Shown here: piece by piece, positions 46,121 to 54,034 of the stretch
How positions within the stretch are numbered: the first letter of the stretch is position 1
Layout of the letters: the number at the start of each line of letters is the position of its first letter
Position numbers and translations under genes: made by a program
Assembly: GCF_035920365.1 (NCBI RefSeq)
Contig: NZ_CP109150.1
Coordinates: 4,774,001-4,838,000 of the forward strand
Direction: 5' to 3'
DNA: 64,000 nucleotides
DNA from: Micromonospora sp. NBC_01740
Lineage (GTDB): Bacteria > Actinomycetota > Actinomycetes > Mycobacteriales > Micromonosporaceae
Notes under the pieces: model-generated
The model's database searches: none
Seen by the model: only the letters and a program-made list of their open reading frames with translations
Told to the model about the DNA's origin: nothing

Positions 46121-47014
46121 ATGACCCGTCCCCGCCTGCCGTTCCTCCGGGCCGCCAGCCGGCTGGCCGCGTTCGCCGCGGCCACCGCCGGTGTGCTGCT
46201 CACCCTCGCCGCACCGGCCAACGCCGCCGCGCCCACCGGGCGCTACGTCGCCTTGGGTGACTCGTACACCTCCGGCCCGCTGATCCCCACCCAGGTCGAC
46301 CTGAACTGCCTGCGCTCCAACCGCAACTACCCGTCGCTGGTCGCCGCCTCCGTCGGCTCGTCGGCGCTCGCCGACGTGAGCTGCTCCGGCGCCACCACCG
46401 AGGACATCCTCGTCGGCGGCAGCGGCGCACTGGGCATCTCGTTGCCGCCGCAGCTCAGCGCGGTCACCCCGGACACGACACTGGTCACCGTGCAGATCGG
46501 CGGCAACGACATCGGCTTCTCCGGCATCATCACCGACTGCGCCGAGGCGAGCCTGAGCAGCCCCCTCGGGTCTCCGTGCAAGAACCGGTACACCGCCGGT
46601 GGCGTCGACCAGTTGCAGGCCAGGATCGCCGCCACGGCGCCGAAGGTGACCGCCGTGCTGCAGGCCGTCCACCGTGCCGCGCCGGGCGCCCGGGTCGTGG
46701 TGCTCGGCTACCCGGCGATCGTGCCGGACAGCGGCTACGGCTGCTGGCCGGTGGTCCCGATCGCCTACCAGGACGTGCCGTACCTGCGCGGCGTCCAGAA
46801 GTCCCTGAACGGGATGCTCGCCAGCACCGCCGCCGCGAACAACGCCACCTACGCCGACGTCTACGCCCCGTCGGTCGGCCGCGACACGTGCAAGAGCAGC
46901 GGCACCCGCTGGGTCGAGGGGCTGGTCCCGCAGAACGCCGCCGCCCCCTTCCACCCCAACGCCAGGGGCGAGCAGGGCATGGCCAACGCGCTGCTGGCCA
47001 GGCTGAACAGCTGA
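46121..47014 (+). CDS. Secreted SGNH/GDSL esterase-lipase
   Basis: 297 residues. Signal peptide to PANAAAPTG. Block I GDSYTSG with nucleophile Ser48, block II glycine region, block III GGNDIGF, block V His278 in HPNARG. Four to six cysteines in the mature part suggest disulfides, as in the Streptomyces SCO1725/S. rimosus lipase type. Extracellular hydrolysis of lipid or other esters. Confidence 0.92.
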   Translation: MTRPRLPFLRAASRLAAFAAATAGVLLTLAAPANAAAPTGRYVALGDSYTSGPLIPTQVDLNCLRSNRNYPSLVAASVGSSALADVSCSGATTEDILVGGSGALGISLPPQLSAVTPDTTLVTVQIGGNDIGFSGIITDCAEASLSSPLGSPCKNRYTAGGVDQLQARIAATAPKVTAVLQAVHRAAPGARVVVLGYPAIVPDSGYGCWPVVPIAYQDVPYLRGVQKSLNGMLASTAAANNATYADVYAPSVGRDTCKSSGTRWVEGLVPQNAAAPFHPNARGEQGMANALLARLNS

Positions 47015-47054
47015 CCGACGATTCCCATCGCCGGCGCGACCTGACCCGACGAGA

Positions 47055-47105
47055 CACCGGCCACCCGCCCCACCGCCCATCCGGCGGCGGGACGGGTGGC
47101 CGGTG
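47055..47105. terminator. Bidirectional terminator
   Basis: Perfect 13-base arms CACCGGCCACCCG and CGGGTGGCCGGTG with a 25-base GC-rich loop, between the SGNH gene and the convergent small gene. Confidence 0.65.
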
Positions 47106-47114
47106 CCGGGCGAA

Positions 47115-47393
47115 TCAGCCGACGGCAGGGCCCCCGGCTTCCGCCGTCGGCACCACCAGGTCGGGCAGGTCGCCCAGGGCCCGGACCGCGGTGACGGCGG
47201 CGTACCCGTCGGCGAGCCAGGCCAGGTCGGTGCCGGGAACGCGGCGGGCGCCGTTCTCCTCGAAGGCCGTACGGACGTAGCCGTGACCCCTCTCGGCGAC
47301 AGCCACCTGCACCTGACCGAACGGGGCGAGGGCAGTCCGGCGACCCGGTCGGCCGGCCGGTGCCGGGGCGAACAGCATCACCTGTTCATCCAT
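47115..47393 (-). CDS. Small hypothetical protein
   Basis: 92 residues: MDEQVMLFAPAPAGRPGRR, FGQVQVAVAERGHGYVRTAFEENGARRVPGTDLAWLADGYAAVTAVRALGD. Codon bias is native. No motif or signal; family unknown. The chosen ATG has AGGTGG just upstream. Confidence 0.5.
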   Translation of the reverse strand: MDEQVMLFAPAPAGRPGRRTALAPFGQVQVAVAERGHGYVRTAFEENGARRVPGTDLAWLADGYAAVTAVRALGDLPDLVVPTAEAGGPAVG

Positions 47394-47465
47394 CGCCACC
47401 TACTGCCCCGCGACGGCCCCGCCAATCGGGCGCATGGCCGCGATCTGGGGGCGGGTCGGCGGCGG

Positions 47466-47924
47466 TCAGTCGGCGACGACGAGCGCCTGGGGTGCGGCGG
47501 CCTTCATCCGGGTGCGCAGCCACTTGAGCTGGATCGCGGTCTCTCCCTCGCAGCGCTTCACGAGCGCGATCAGGTCCTCGTCGCGCGCGCCGTAGGCGGC
47601 CTGGCCGACGACGGTCCAGGCGATGTCGCACTCAGCGGCCATCAGGTAGAGGTCCTGCAGGTCACGCAGCAGGCCGATGCCGCCGGTGCGGGTGCCGGTG
47701 AACAGCTGCGAGTGCAGCCGGTCGGGTTCGGTCGGGGCGTCCTCGGCGTAGCGGTCGGCGAACGGGCGCAGGCCTTCGGCGTGCGCGTCGCAGCGTTTCG
47801 CCTGTCGCTCACACAGGTGGCGGATGTCGGGTTCCTCGGCGTGCGCGTCGGCGACCTGCCGGAACGCGTCGGCGAGGTTGACCTGGGCGCGGTGCAGCAG
47901 GCCGAGGTAGTGAGCGAGGTGCAC
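47466..47924 (-). CDS. Ferritin-like four-helix protein next to Mo oxidoreductase
   Basis: 152 residues of long amphipathic helices rich in His/Glu/Asp (MHLAHYLGLLHRAQVNLADAFRQVADAHAEEPDIRHLCERQAKRCDAHAEGL, LRDLQDLYLMAAECDIAWTVVGQAAYGARDEDLIALVKRCEGET), a ferritin-like or hemerythrin-like bundle. The GTG lies three bases past the stop of the molybdopterin oxidoreductase with GGAG inside that gene, so they are cotranslated. Possibly an electron-transfer or metal-handling partner; not a recognised subunit. Confidence 0.75.
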   Translation of the reverse strand: MHLAHYLGLLHRAQVNLADAFRQVADAHAEEPDIRHLCERQAKRCDAHAEGLRPFADRYAEDAPTEPDRLHSQLFTGTRTGGIGLLRDLQDLYLMAAECDIAWTVVGQAAYGARDEDLIALVKRCEGETAIQLKWLRTRMKAAAPQALVVAD

Positions 47925-47927
47925 GGT

Positions 47928-50363
47928 TCACTCCTTCCCGCTGGTGGCCTGCGCCGCCGGTCCACCGACGGTCGGGGGGATGCCGGCGTCCGGGGGCGGC
48001 GCGCTGCCGCCGACCGTCGGCGCCGGTGCGGGTACGCCGCGGCCGTCGGCGAGCTTCTCGACCGCGACGGCGGCGACCTTGAAGAGGGGCTGCTTGGAGA
48101 CCGGGTCCCAGGCGGTGACGGTCAGCTCGTTGGCGGCGCGGGGTGTGCGCTCGTGCGGGTCCTGGTCGAAGTAGCCGTAGTGGAACGGCAGGAACACCAC
48201 GCCGGGGCGGATGCCGCAGAGGCGGGCGCGGGCCTGGATGCCGCCGCGCGCCGAGGCGACGCCGACCAGGTCGCCCTCGGCGATACCGAGCCGGGCCGCG
48301 TCGGCCGGGTTGAGCTCCACCCACACGTCCGGCGCGGCCCGGTCGAGTTGTGGGGCCCGGCCGGTCTTGGTGCGGGTGTGGAACTGGTAGACGGTGCGGC
48401 CGGTGGTCAGCAGCATGGGGTGTTCGTCGTCGGGCACCTCGGGGGAGGGCTGGTAGTCGACGGTGTGCAGGAACGCCCGCCCGTCCGGCTCCTTGGCGCG
48501 GTACTCCGGCTCGGTGAACTCGGCGCCGGTGGCGAGGTCGTGGCCGTACGTCTCGCAGTAGTCGGGGTCGGTGGGGAAGCGCCCGTCGGTGTAGAGGCGC
48601 TCGGTGCCGTCGGGGTGCTCGTCGGTGCAGGGCCACTGGACGCCGGAGCCGCCGCGCAGCTTGGCGTAGGTGATGCCGGTGTAGTCGCACGGGCGCCCCC
48701 GCGAGCACTCCTTCCACGCCTCGAACACCTCCTCCGGTCCGGTCCACCGGATCAGCGGTTGCCCGTCGCGGTCCCGGAAGTCCATCCGCCGGGCGTAGTC
48801 GAGGAAGATGTCCAGATCCGGCTTCGCCTCGCCCGGTGGGTCGACGGCCTTGTCGGAGATGTGCACGGTGCGGTCGACGCTGGTGAACGTGCCGGTCTTC
48901 TCGCCCCAGGTGGCACCGGGCAGCACCACGTCGGCCAGCTCGGCGGTCTCGGTCAGGAACAGGTCCTGCACCACCACGAACAGTTCCGGCTTCGCCAGGA
49001 CGCGCCGGATGCGCGACAGGTCGGGCAGGGACACCGCCGGGTTGGTGGCGCTGATCCACAGGAGCTTGATCGAGCCCTGCTCGGCGTACCGGAAGATCTG
49101 CATGGCGTGCGTCGGGGGCGCCCAGTGCGGGATGACGTCGACGTCGACGTTCCAGAGCCGGGCCAGTTCCTCGATGTGCGCGGTGTTCTCCCAGTTGCGC
49201 AGGCCCGGCAGGTCACCGTCGGCGCCGGTCTCCCGGGTGTTCTGCGCGGTGGGCTGGCCGTTCATCTGGTAGATCCCGGCGCCGGGGCGGCCGATCATGC
49301 CCCGGATCAGGTGCAGGTTGTTGACGCCGCAGGCGGCAGCGGTGGCCTGGTTTGACTGGTAGAAGCCCTGTAGCACCGTCGACAGCAGCCGCTGCGAGGT
49401 GCCGAGCAGCTCGGCGGCGCGTTCCACGTCGGCGGCCGGCACGTCGCAGATGTCGGCTACCCGCCGGGGCGGGTAGCCGTCGACGATGCGGCGTAGCTCC
49501 TCGAAGCCGAGGGTGTGCGCGTCGACGTAGTCGCGGTCGTACCAGCCGCGCCGGATGATCTCCCGGAGCAGGCCGTTCATCAGGGCCATGTTCGTGCCGC
49601 TGCGCACGGCGAGGTGCAGGTCGGCCTCCCGCGCCACCGGGGTGGCGCGCGGGTCGACCGCCAGCATCGCCGGCGGGTTGGGGCCGCGCCGCCGGTCCAG
49701 CATCCGCATCCAGAGCACCGTCTGGGTCTCGGCGACGTTGTGGCCCCACAGGGCGATCGCGTCGCAGTGATCCACGTCGGTGTACGAGCCGGGTTGCCCG
49801 TCGGTGCCGAAGCTCGCCTTCAGGGCGGCGGCGGCGGTGGCGGTGCAGAGCCGGGTGTTGCCGTCCATGTGCGGCGTGCCCAGCCCGGCCTTGCCGATCA
49901 CACCCAGCGCGTAGTACTCCTCCAGGAACAACTGGCCGGTGGTGTAGAAGCCGAAGTGTCCCCACCCGCCCGGACCGTCGAGGAGTTCCTTCGAGCGGGC
50001 CACGATCCGGCCCATCGCGGTGTCCCAGTCCGTCTCGACCAGCCGGCCGCCCTCGCGCACCAGTGGCCGGGTCAGCCGGTCGGGGCTGTGGTTGGCCTGC
50101 CAGCCGTACAGGTCCTTGGGGTCGAGCCGGCCCCGGTTGATCCGGTCCACCGCCCGGCCCCGCACCCCGACGATCCGGCCGTCGGCGACCGCGATGTCCA
50201 GCGCGTCACCGTTGGAGTGCAGCACCGACGCCGACTGCACCCACCGGTCCACGTCCGCATCGGTACGCCCGTCGGCCAGATAGCGGTCCACCCGCACCGG
50301 CCACTCCTGCCCCGGCCCGTACGGGGTCCGTTCACCCCACGGGTCGGCGATCCGGTCCACCAT
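47928..50363 (-). CDS. Molybdopterin oxidoreductase lacking the N-terminal [4Fe-4S] cysteines
   Basis: 811 residues of the DMSO-reductase family, nearest in pattern to NasA/NapA/FdhF types: NHSPDRLTRPLVREGG, GVIGKAGLGTPHMDGNTRLCTATA with the Mo-ligand Cys173, ALWGHNVAETQTVLWMRML, and the C-terminal molydopterin-binding domain HPMLLTTGRTVYQFHTRTKTG to AANELTVTAWDPVSKQP. The expected Cys-x2-Cys-x3-Cys reads Ser46-x2-His49-x3-Asp53, and the fourth Cys is Asp81, so no cluster can form in the usual way. No Tat signal; cytosolic. Substrate unknown. Followed by the ferritin-like gene. Confidence 0.88.
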   Translation of the reverse strand: MVDRIADPWGERTPYGPGQEWPVRVDRYLADGRTDADVDRWVQSASVLHSNGDALDIAVADGRIVGVRGRAVDRINRGRLDPKDLYGWQANHSPDRLTRPLVREGGRLVETDWDTAMGRIVARSKELLDGPGGWGHFGFYTTGQLFLEEYYALGVIGKAGLGTPHMDGNTRLCTATAAAALKASFGTDGQPGSYTDVDHCDAIALWGHNVAETQTVLWMRMLDRRRGPNPPAMLAVDPRATPVAREADLHLAVRSGTNMALMNGLLREIIRRGWYDRDYVDAHTLGFEELRRIVDGYPPRRVADICDVPAADVERAAELLGTSQRLLSTVLQGFYQSNQATAAACGVNNLHLIRGMIGRPGAGIYQMNGQPTAQNTRETGADGDLPGLRNWENTAHIEELARLWNVDVDVIPHWAPPTHAMQIFRYAEQGSIKLLWISATNPAVSLPDLSRIRRVLAKPELFVVVQDLFLTETAELADVVLPGATWGEKTGTFTSVDRTVHISDKAVDPPGEAKPDLDIFLDYARRMDFRDRDGQPLIRWTGPEEVFEAWKECSRGRPCDYTGITYAKLRGGSGVQWPCTDEHPDGTERLYTDGRFPTDPDYCETYGHDLATGAEFTEPEYRAKEPDGRAFLHTVDYQPSPEVPDDEHPMLLTTGRTVYQFHTRTKTGRAPQLDRAAPDVWVELNPADAARLGIAEGDLVGVASARGGIQARARLCGIRPGVVFLPFHYGYFDQDPHERTPRAANELTVTAWDPVSKQPLFKVAAVAVEKLADGRGVPAPAPTVGGSAPPPDAGIPPTVGGPAAQATSGKE

Positions 50364-50536
50364 GACGCGCTCCCTTCTCCCGGGCCTCGGTCGTCACATC
50401 CGTCCCGCCGTCAGCAGGCGCACCGCATCCGGCCCACGTCCCGGGCCGCCGACCGGCCACCACCGGATCCGGCACCGTCGCGCCCGCCTCCTCGCCTCGC
50501 CCCTATGAGCATGTGGCGATACCCCGGACCAGCACG

Positions 50537-50564
50537 CCGAACCGGACCGAGAGCACCGGTTCGG
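50537..50564 (-). terminator. Hairpin downstream of the putative lipoprotein gene
   Basis: Perfect nine-base arms CCGAACCGG and CCGGTTCGG around a ten-base loop, about 40 bases past the stop of the minus-strand gene. Confidence 0.45.
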
Positions 50565-50605
50565 GTGTCCGTGCCGGCCGGAGGCCGTGACGGGGGCGCC
50601 GGCGC

Positions 50606-51319
50606 TCAGTCGCCCGGGCCCGCGGGCGCGGCGCCGTTGTCGACGAAGTCGAAGCTCAGGCCCTCGCCGGCGGCCCCCTCGCCCACCCGTTGAGCCACCA
50701 GGCCCTGCCTGTCGGTCGCGCGGAGGCGGACCTCGCCCTCGCCGCTGATGGTGTAGGTCGGGCGGCCCTGGCTCTTCTCCCGCGTCTTCTCGATGGTGAA
50801 CAGCTGGCCGGCCCGGCCGGCGTCGCAGGCGGCGGCCACGACCGTCGCCGGGGCGCTGCCGTTGTCGCGCAGACCCATGCAGTCGGGCTCGCCGCCGCTG
50901 TGTGCCTTCGCGGTCCGGATCTGGTAGCGGTTGTCGCCGGCGGGAAGCAGCACGAACAGGCTCTTGTCCGTGTCACCGTCGGTCAGGTTCAGCCGGCCCT
51001 TGGCGTCGACCGCCAGGATCGACTCGAACGACCCGACCGGCCGCAGGACGATCTGCCGCTCACCCCGCATGATCGGGTCCGCGTCGTCGGGCGCCCCGGG
51101 GCCGGTCGTCTGCGCGCCGCCCGCAGGGCCGGAGCCGGTGGGCGAGGGCGTGCCCGCGGTCCCGCCGTCGGGTGCGGGGGTCACCGGCGAGGCGGTGGGC
51201 TCCCCGGTCGTGGGAGCCGTCGAGGCGCAGGCAGGCATGGACGCGGCGACACCGACGGCAAGGGTGGCCGCGACGGCGGCCCGACGGACGACCGTGGCAG
51301 GGGACGACAGGTTCGGCAT
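50606..51319 (-). CDS. Exported protein, possible lipoprotein, of unknown function
   Basis: 237 residues. Hydrophobic leader AAVAATLAVGVAASMPAC ends in a cysteine with an imperfect lipobox (SMPAC), then a Thr/Pro/Gly spacer and a C-terminal domain with repeated FVLLPAGDNRYQI, CMGLRDNG, LFTIEKTRE and YTISGEGEVRLRA, reminiscent of ricin-B/beta-trefoil ligand-binding units. GAGGAG precedes the ATG by eight bases. Function not known. Confidence 0.7.
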   Translation of the reverse strand: MPNLSSPATVVRRAAVAATLAVGVAASMPACASTAPTTGEPTASPVTPAPDGGTAGTPSPTGSGPAGGAQTTGPGAPDDADPIMRGERQIVLRPVGSFESILAVDAKGRLNLTDGDTDKSLFVLLPAGDNRYQIRTAKAHSGGEPDCMGLRDNGSAPATVVAAACDAGRAGQLFTIEKTREKSQGRPTYTISGEGEVRLRATDRQGLVAQRVGEGAAGEGLSFDFVDNGAAPAGPGD

Positions 51320-51431
51320 GGCCAACTCCTCAAGTCGATCTTCACGAGCCTAATCCGCCACCGACCGCCGCGCAGAAGTCGTGCTGCCGCAGGGGTCTGG
51401 GCAGGGCCACGAAGGTGGCTAGCATCTGCGC

Positions 51432-51866
51432 ATGACGTTCTGGGTGCACTACGTGGTCCCACCCGGGGTGGCCGCCGGGGGCATGCTCGTGCCCCCGGGC
51501 GACGACGTCCTCGTCTTCGCCCAAACGGTCGAGGTGGGCGGGCGGGACCGGACCGTCGAGTTCTCCGTCCTCGCCGCCGGCGACGGGATCCAGGTCGCCA
51601 CGGACATCGACTGCACCGCGTTGCTGCGGGGACGGGCCGAGGAGGTGGCCGTCGTCCGCGCCGTGGACGGCCTGGTGCTCGAACACGCCGCACAGGCTGT
51701 CCGGATCCACGAGCTGCTGCTGCACAGGTGGTACGAGGTCAGTTCGGCGTCCCACCGGGCGTCGCTGGAAGCGCTCCGGCGATGGCTCACGGCTCACGAC
51801 CGAGCGGGCGACTACTGGCAACTGCTCGTACGGCCAGGTGACCGGGCAGCGGGTGACCCCGTCTGA
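51432..51866 (+). CDS. Hypothetical protein
   Basis: 144 residues: MTFWVHYVVPPGVAAGGMLVPPGDDVLVFAQTVEVGGRDRTVEFSVLAAG, then a helical C-terminus (HRASLEALRRWLTAHDRAGDYWQLLVRPGD). Native codon bias. The frame's ATG lies a few bases after GCGCATG. No family recognised. Confidence 0.6.
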   Translation: MTFWVHYVVPPGVAAGGMLVPPGDDVLVFAQTVEVGGRDRTVEFSVLAAGDGIQVATDIDCTALLRGRAEEVAVVRAVDGLVLEHAAQAVRIHELLLHRWYEVSSASHRASLEALRRWLTAHDRAGDYWQLLVRPGDRAAGDPV

Positions 51867-51894
51867 GTGGCGGCGACGCCCGCTCGGGTGACGA

Positions 51895-52686
51895 TCAGCG
51901 GGAGCCACCCGGTGGCTGGATCGGATCCGTGGCCGGTGAGGCGGTGCCGGGGGCGCTCGGCCTGTCGCCGGGCGGGACCGGTCGGCAGTTGAGGTAGGCG
52001 TCCAGGGCGGCGGCGCCGGTCAGCATGGCACGGCTGCGGGCAGCGAGGCGGGCGCGCCAGTCGCGCAGCATCGACCCGAGCGGCGCGACGCCTCCGGCGG
52101 AGCGGACCTGGGCGATCAGCGGGGCGATCTGCGCCAGCAGGTAGCCACCCCGCCTGAGCTGGTGGGCCAGCCGGGCGTCGCGCACGTCGGCGGCGCTGTA
52201 GACCCGGTAGCCCGTCTGCGGGTCGCGGCGCGGCTGGAGCACGCCCGCGCGTTCCCACTTCCGCAGGGTGGCCGGGCGGATGCCGAGCCTTCTCGACAGG
52301 GGACCGACGAACGTGTTGCTCCGTCCCTGCGGCACCGGATCGAGGTCACCGACAGCGGCTTCGGCGGCCTGAAGGGTGCGGCGGTCGTCGAGCAGCTGCG
52401 CGTGACTCTCGTCGACGAGCCGGAGGGCGTCCTCGGTCGCGCCCCGGTTGACCGCCTGCATGATCGATGTGGCGGTCGCATGCCCGTGTCCGGGCACGAG
52501 GGCGAGGAACGCGCGCAGTGCCTGCGCGTGCAGCGCCGTGTAGGTGCGGTAGCCGTGCGGGGTGCGGTCCGCGGCCGGAAGGATGCCGGCCGCCTCGTAG
52601 TTCCTGACCGCCTGCGTCGACAGGCCGTGCGCGCGCGCCAGATCGACCGGCCTGAGCCTGCCACTGCTTTGAGGGTTTGGCGTCAT
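51895..52686 (-). CDS. Double MerR-domain regulator (TioE family)
   Basis: 263 residues with two MerR helix-turn-helix units: LRPVDLARAHGLSTQAVRNYEAAGILPAADRTPHGYRTY and VGPLSRRLGIRPATLRKWERAGVLQPRRDPQTGYRVYSAADV. This duplicated architecture is that of TioE-type regulators. The C-terminal half (about 190-263) may be the effector end and lacks the usual long MerR coiled coil. Divergent from the erythromycin-esterase-like gene with a TCAACG/CGTTGA palindrome between, so it probably controls that gene and itself. Confidence 0.85.
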   Translation of the reverse strand: MTPNPQSSGRLRPVDLARAHGLSTQAVRNYEAAGILPAADRTPHGYRTYTALHAQALRAFLALVPGHGHATATSIMQAVNRGATEDALRLVDESHAQLLDDRRTLQAAEAAVGDLDPVPQGRSNTFVGPLSRRLGIRPATLRKWERAGVLQPRRDPQTGYRVYSAADVRDARLAHQLRRGGYLLAQIAPLIAQVRSAGGVAPLGSMLRDWRARLAARSRAMLTGAAALDAYLNCRPVPPGDRPSAPGTASPATDPIQPPGGSR

Positions 52687-52724
52687 CACTCTGCTGGCAT
52701 CGAGGAGAAGTTTGCACCGACGGT

Positions 52725-52740
52725 TCAACGATACCGTTGA
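52725..52740. promoter_or_regulatory. Operator between TioE-type regulator and ere-like gene
   Basis: TCAACG-N4-CGTTGA is a perfect inverted repeat five bases before the esterase ATG and 39 bases from the regulator start. It fits a MerR-type operator over a shared promoter. Confidence 0.6.
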
Positions 52741-52744
52741 GGGC

Positions 52745-53974
52745 ATGACTGCTGGTATCGCAGACGCCGCCCAAGCCGTCGACCCCGCTGCCGTCATGGG
52801 GTTGCTCCCGGGCAGGCCGCGGCTGCTCGCCCTGGGCGAGCCCACCCACGGCGAGGACGCCCTGCTCGACCTGCGCAACGAGCTCTTCCGTCAACTCGTC
52901 GAGCAGGAGCACTACCGGACGATCGCGATCGAGAGCGACTGCATGATGGGGCTGGTCGTGGACGACCACGTCACCTCGGGCACCGGCGTCCTCGACGACG
53001 TCATGGAGCGCGGGTTCAGCCACGGGTGGGGCGCCTTCGCCGCCAACCGCGAGCTGGTGCGCTGGATGCGCGCGTACAACGACGGGCGGCCCCCGGCGGA
53101 GCAGGTGCGGTTCGCCGGGTTCGACGGCCCGCTGGAGATCACCGGCGCCGCGAGCCCCCGGCAGGCCCTCACCGCGCTCCACGCCTACCTCGCCGCCCGG
53201 GTCGACGCCGACCTGCTTCCCTGCGCGGCGGAGACGCTCGACCACCTGCTCGGCGCCGACGGGCGGTGGACCGATCCCGCCGCGATGATGGACCCGTCCC
53301 GGTCCGTGGGGCGGACGCCCGACGCCGGCCGGCTGCGGCTGCTCGCCGACGACCTGGTGGCCCTGCTCGACGCGCAGACGCCACACCTGATCGGGGCGTC
53401 CACACCGGAGGACTGGCACCGGGCACGCCTGTACGGGCGTACGGCCGTCGGCCTGCTGCGCTACCACCACGCGATGGCCGACCCGTCGCCGAGCCGCATG
53501 GCGCGGTTGCTCGCCGTGCGGGATTCGATGATGGCCGCCAACCTGCTCGCCATCGCCGGACGAGGGCCGGCACTGGTGAACGCCCACAACGGCCACCTCC
53601 AGCGGCACAAGAGCAGCATGCGGATGGGCGGACTGCCGGTGCAGTGGTGGAGCGCCGGCGCGATCGTCGGCGCCCACCTGGGCGAGGAGTACGCCTTCCT
53701 CGCCACGGCCGTCGGCACGATCCGCCACCAGGGAGTCGACGCCCCGCCGCCGGACACTGTCGAAGGGCTGCTGTACGCGCTGCCGGCGGAGCGTCACCTC
53801 GTCGACGCCCGCCGACTGGCCGCCGCCCTCGCCGGCATGACGCCCGCCGCCCGGGTGTCGCCCTGGTTCGGATACGCCCCGCTCGACCCGGCCCACGTGG
53901 CCGGCACCGACGGGATCCTGTTCGTCAGGGACGCCGGGCGGGGTCAGGCCCCGTCAGCGTCCGGCAACGACTGA
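52745..53974 (+). CDS. Erythromycin esterase-like protein
   Basis: 409 residues of the erythromycin esterase family: LLALGEPTHGEDALLDLRNELFRQL (the GE-x-HG motif), YRTIAIESD, GHGWGAF-like FSHGWGAFAANRELVRWMRAYND and LVNAHNGHLQRHKSS with the conserved histidines. Family enzymes hydrolyse the macrolactone of erythromycin-type drugs, though many homologues act on other substrates. No signal peptide; cytosolic. Adjacent TioE-type regulator suggests drug-inducible expression. Confidence 0.85.
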   Translation: MTAGIADAAQAVDPAAVMGLLPGRPRLLALGEPTHGEDALLDLRNELFRQLVEQEHYRTIAIESDCMMGLVVDDHVTSGTGVLDDVMERGFSHGWGAFAANRELVRWMRAYNDGRPPAEQVRFAGFDGPLEITGAASPRQALTALHAYLAARVDADLLPCAAETLDHLLGADGRWTDPAAMMDPSRSVGRTPDAGRLRLLADDLVALLDAQTPHLIGASTPEDWHRARLYGRTAVGLLRYHHAMADPSPSRMARLLAVRDSMMAANLLAIAGRGPALVNAHNGHLQRHKSSMRMGGLPVQWWSAGAIVGAHLGEEYAFLATAVGTIRHQGVDAPPPDTVEGLLYALPAERHLVDARRLAAALAGMTPAARVSPWFGYAPLDPAHVAGTDGILFVRDAGRGQAPSASGND

Positions 53975-53996
53975 CGGCACTGGTCCGCGCCTGCCG

Positions 53997-54029
53997 CCGG
54001 GGCGGCGCCGGGGGACGGCGCCGCCTCGG
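53997..54029. terminator. Bidirectional terminator
   Basis: GGCGGCGCC (54001-54009) pairs with GGCGCCGCC (54017-54025) around a short loop, extended by flanking CCGG/TCGG, between converging genes. Confidence 0.6.
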
Positions 54030-54034
54030 CCGGT

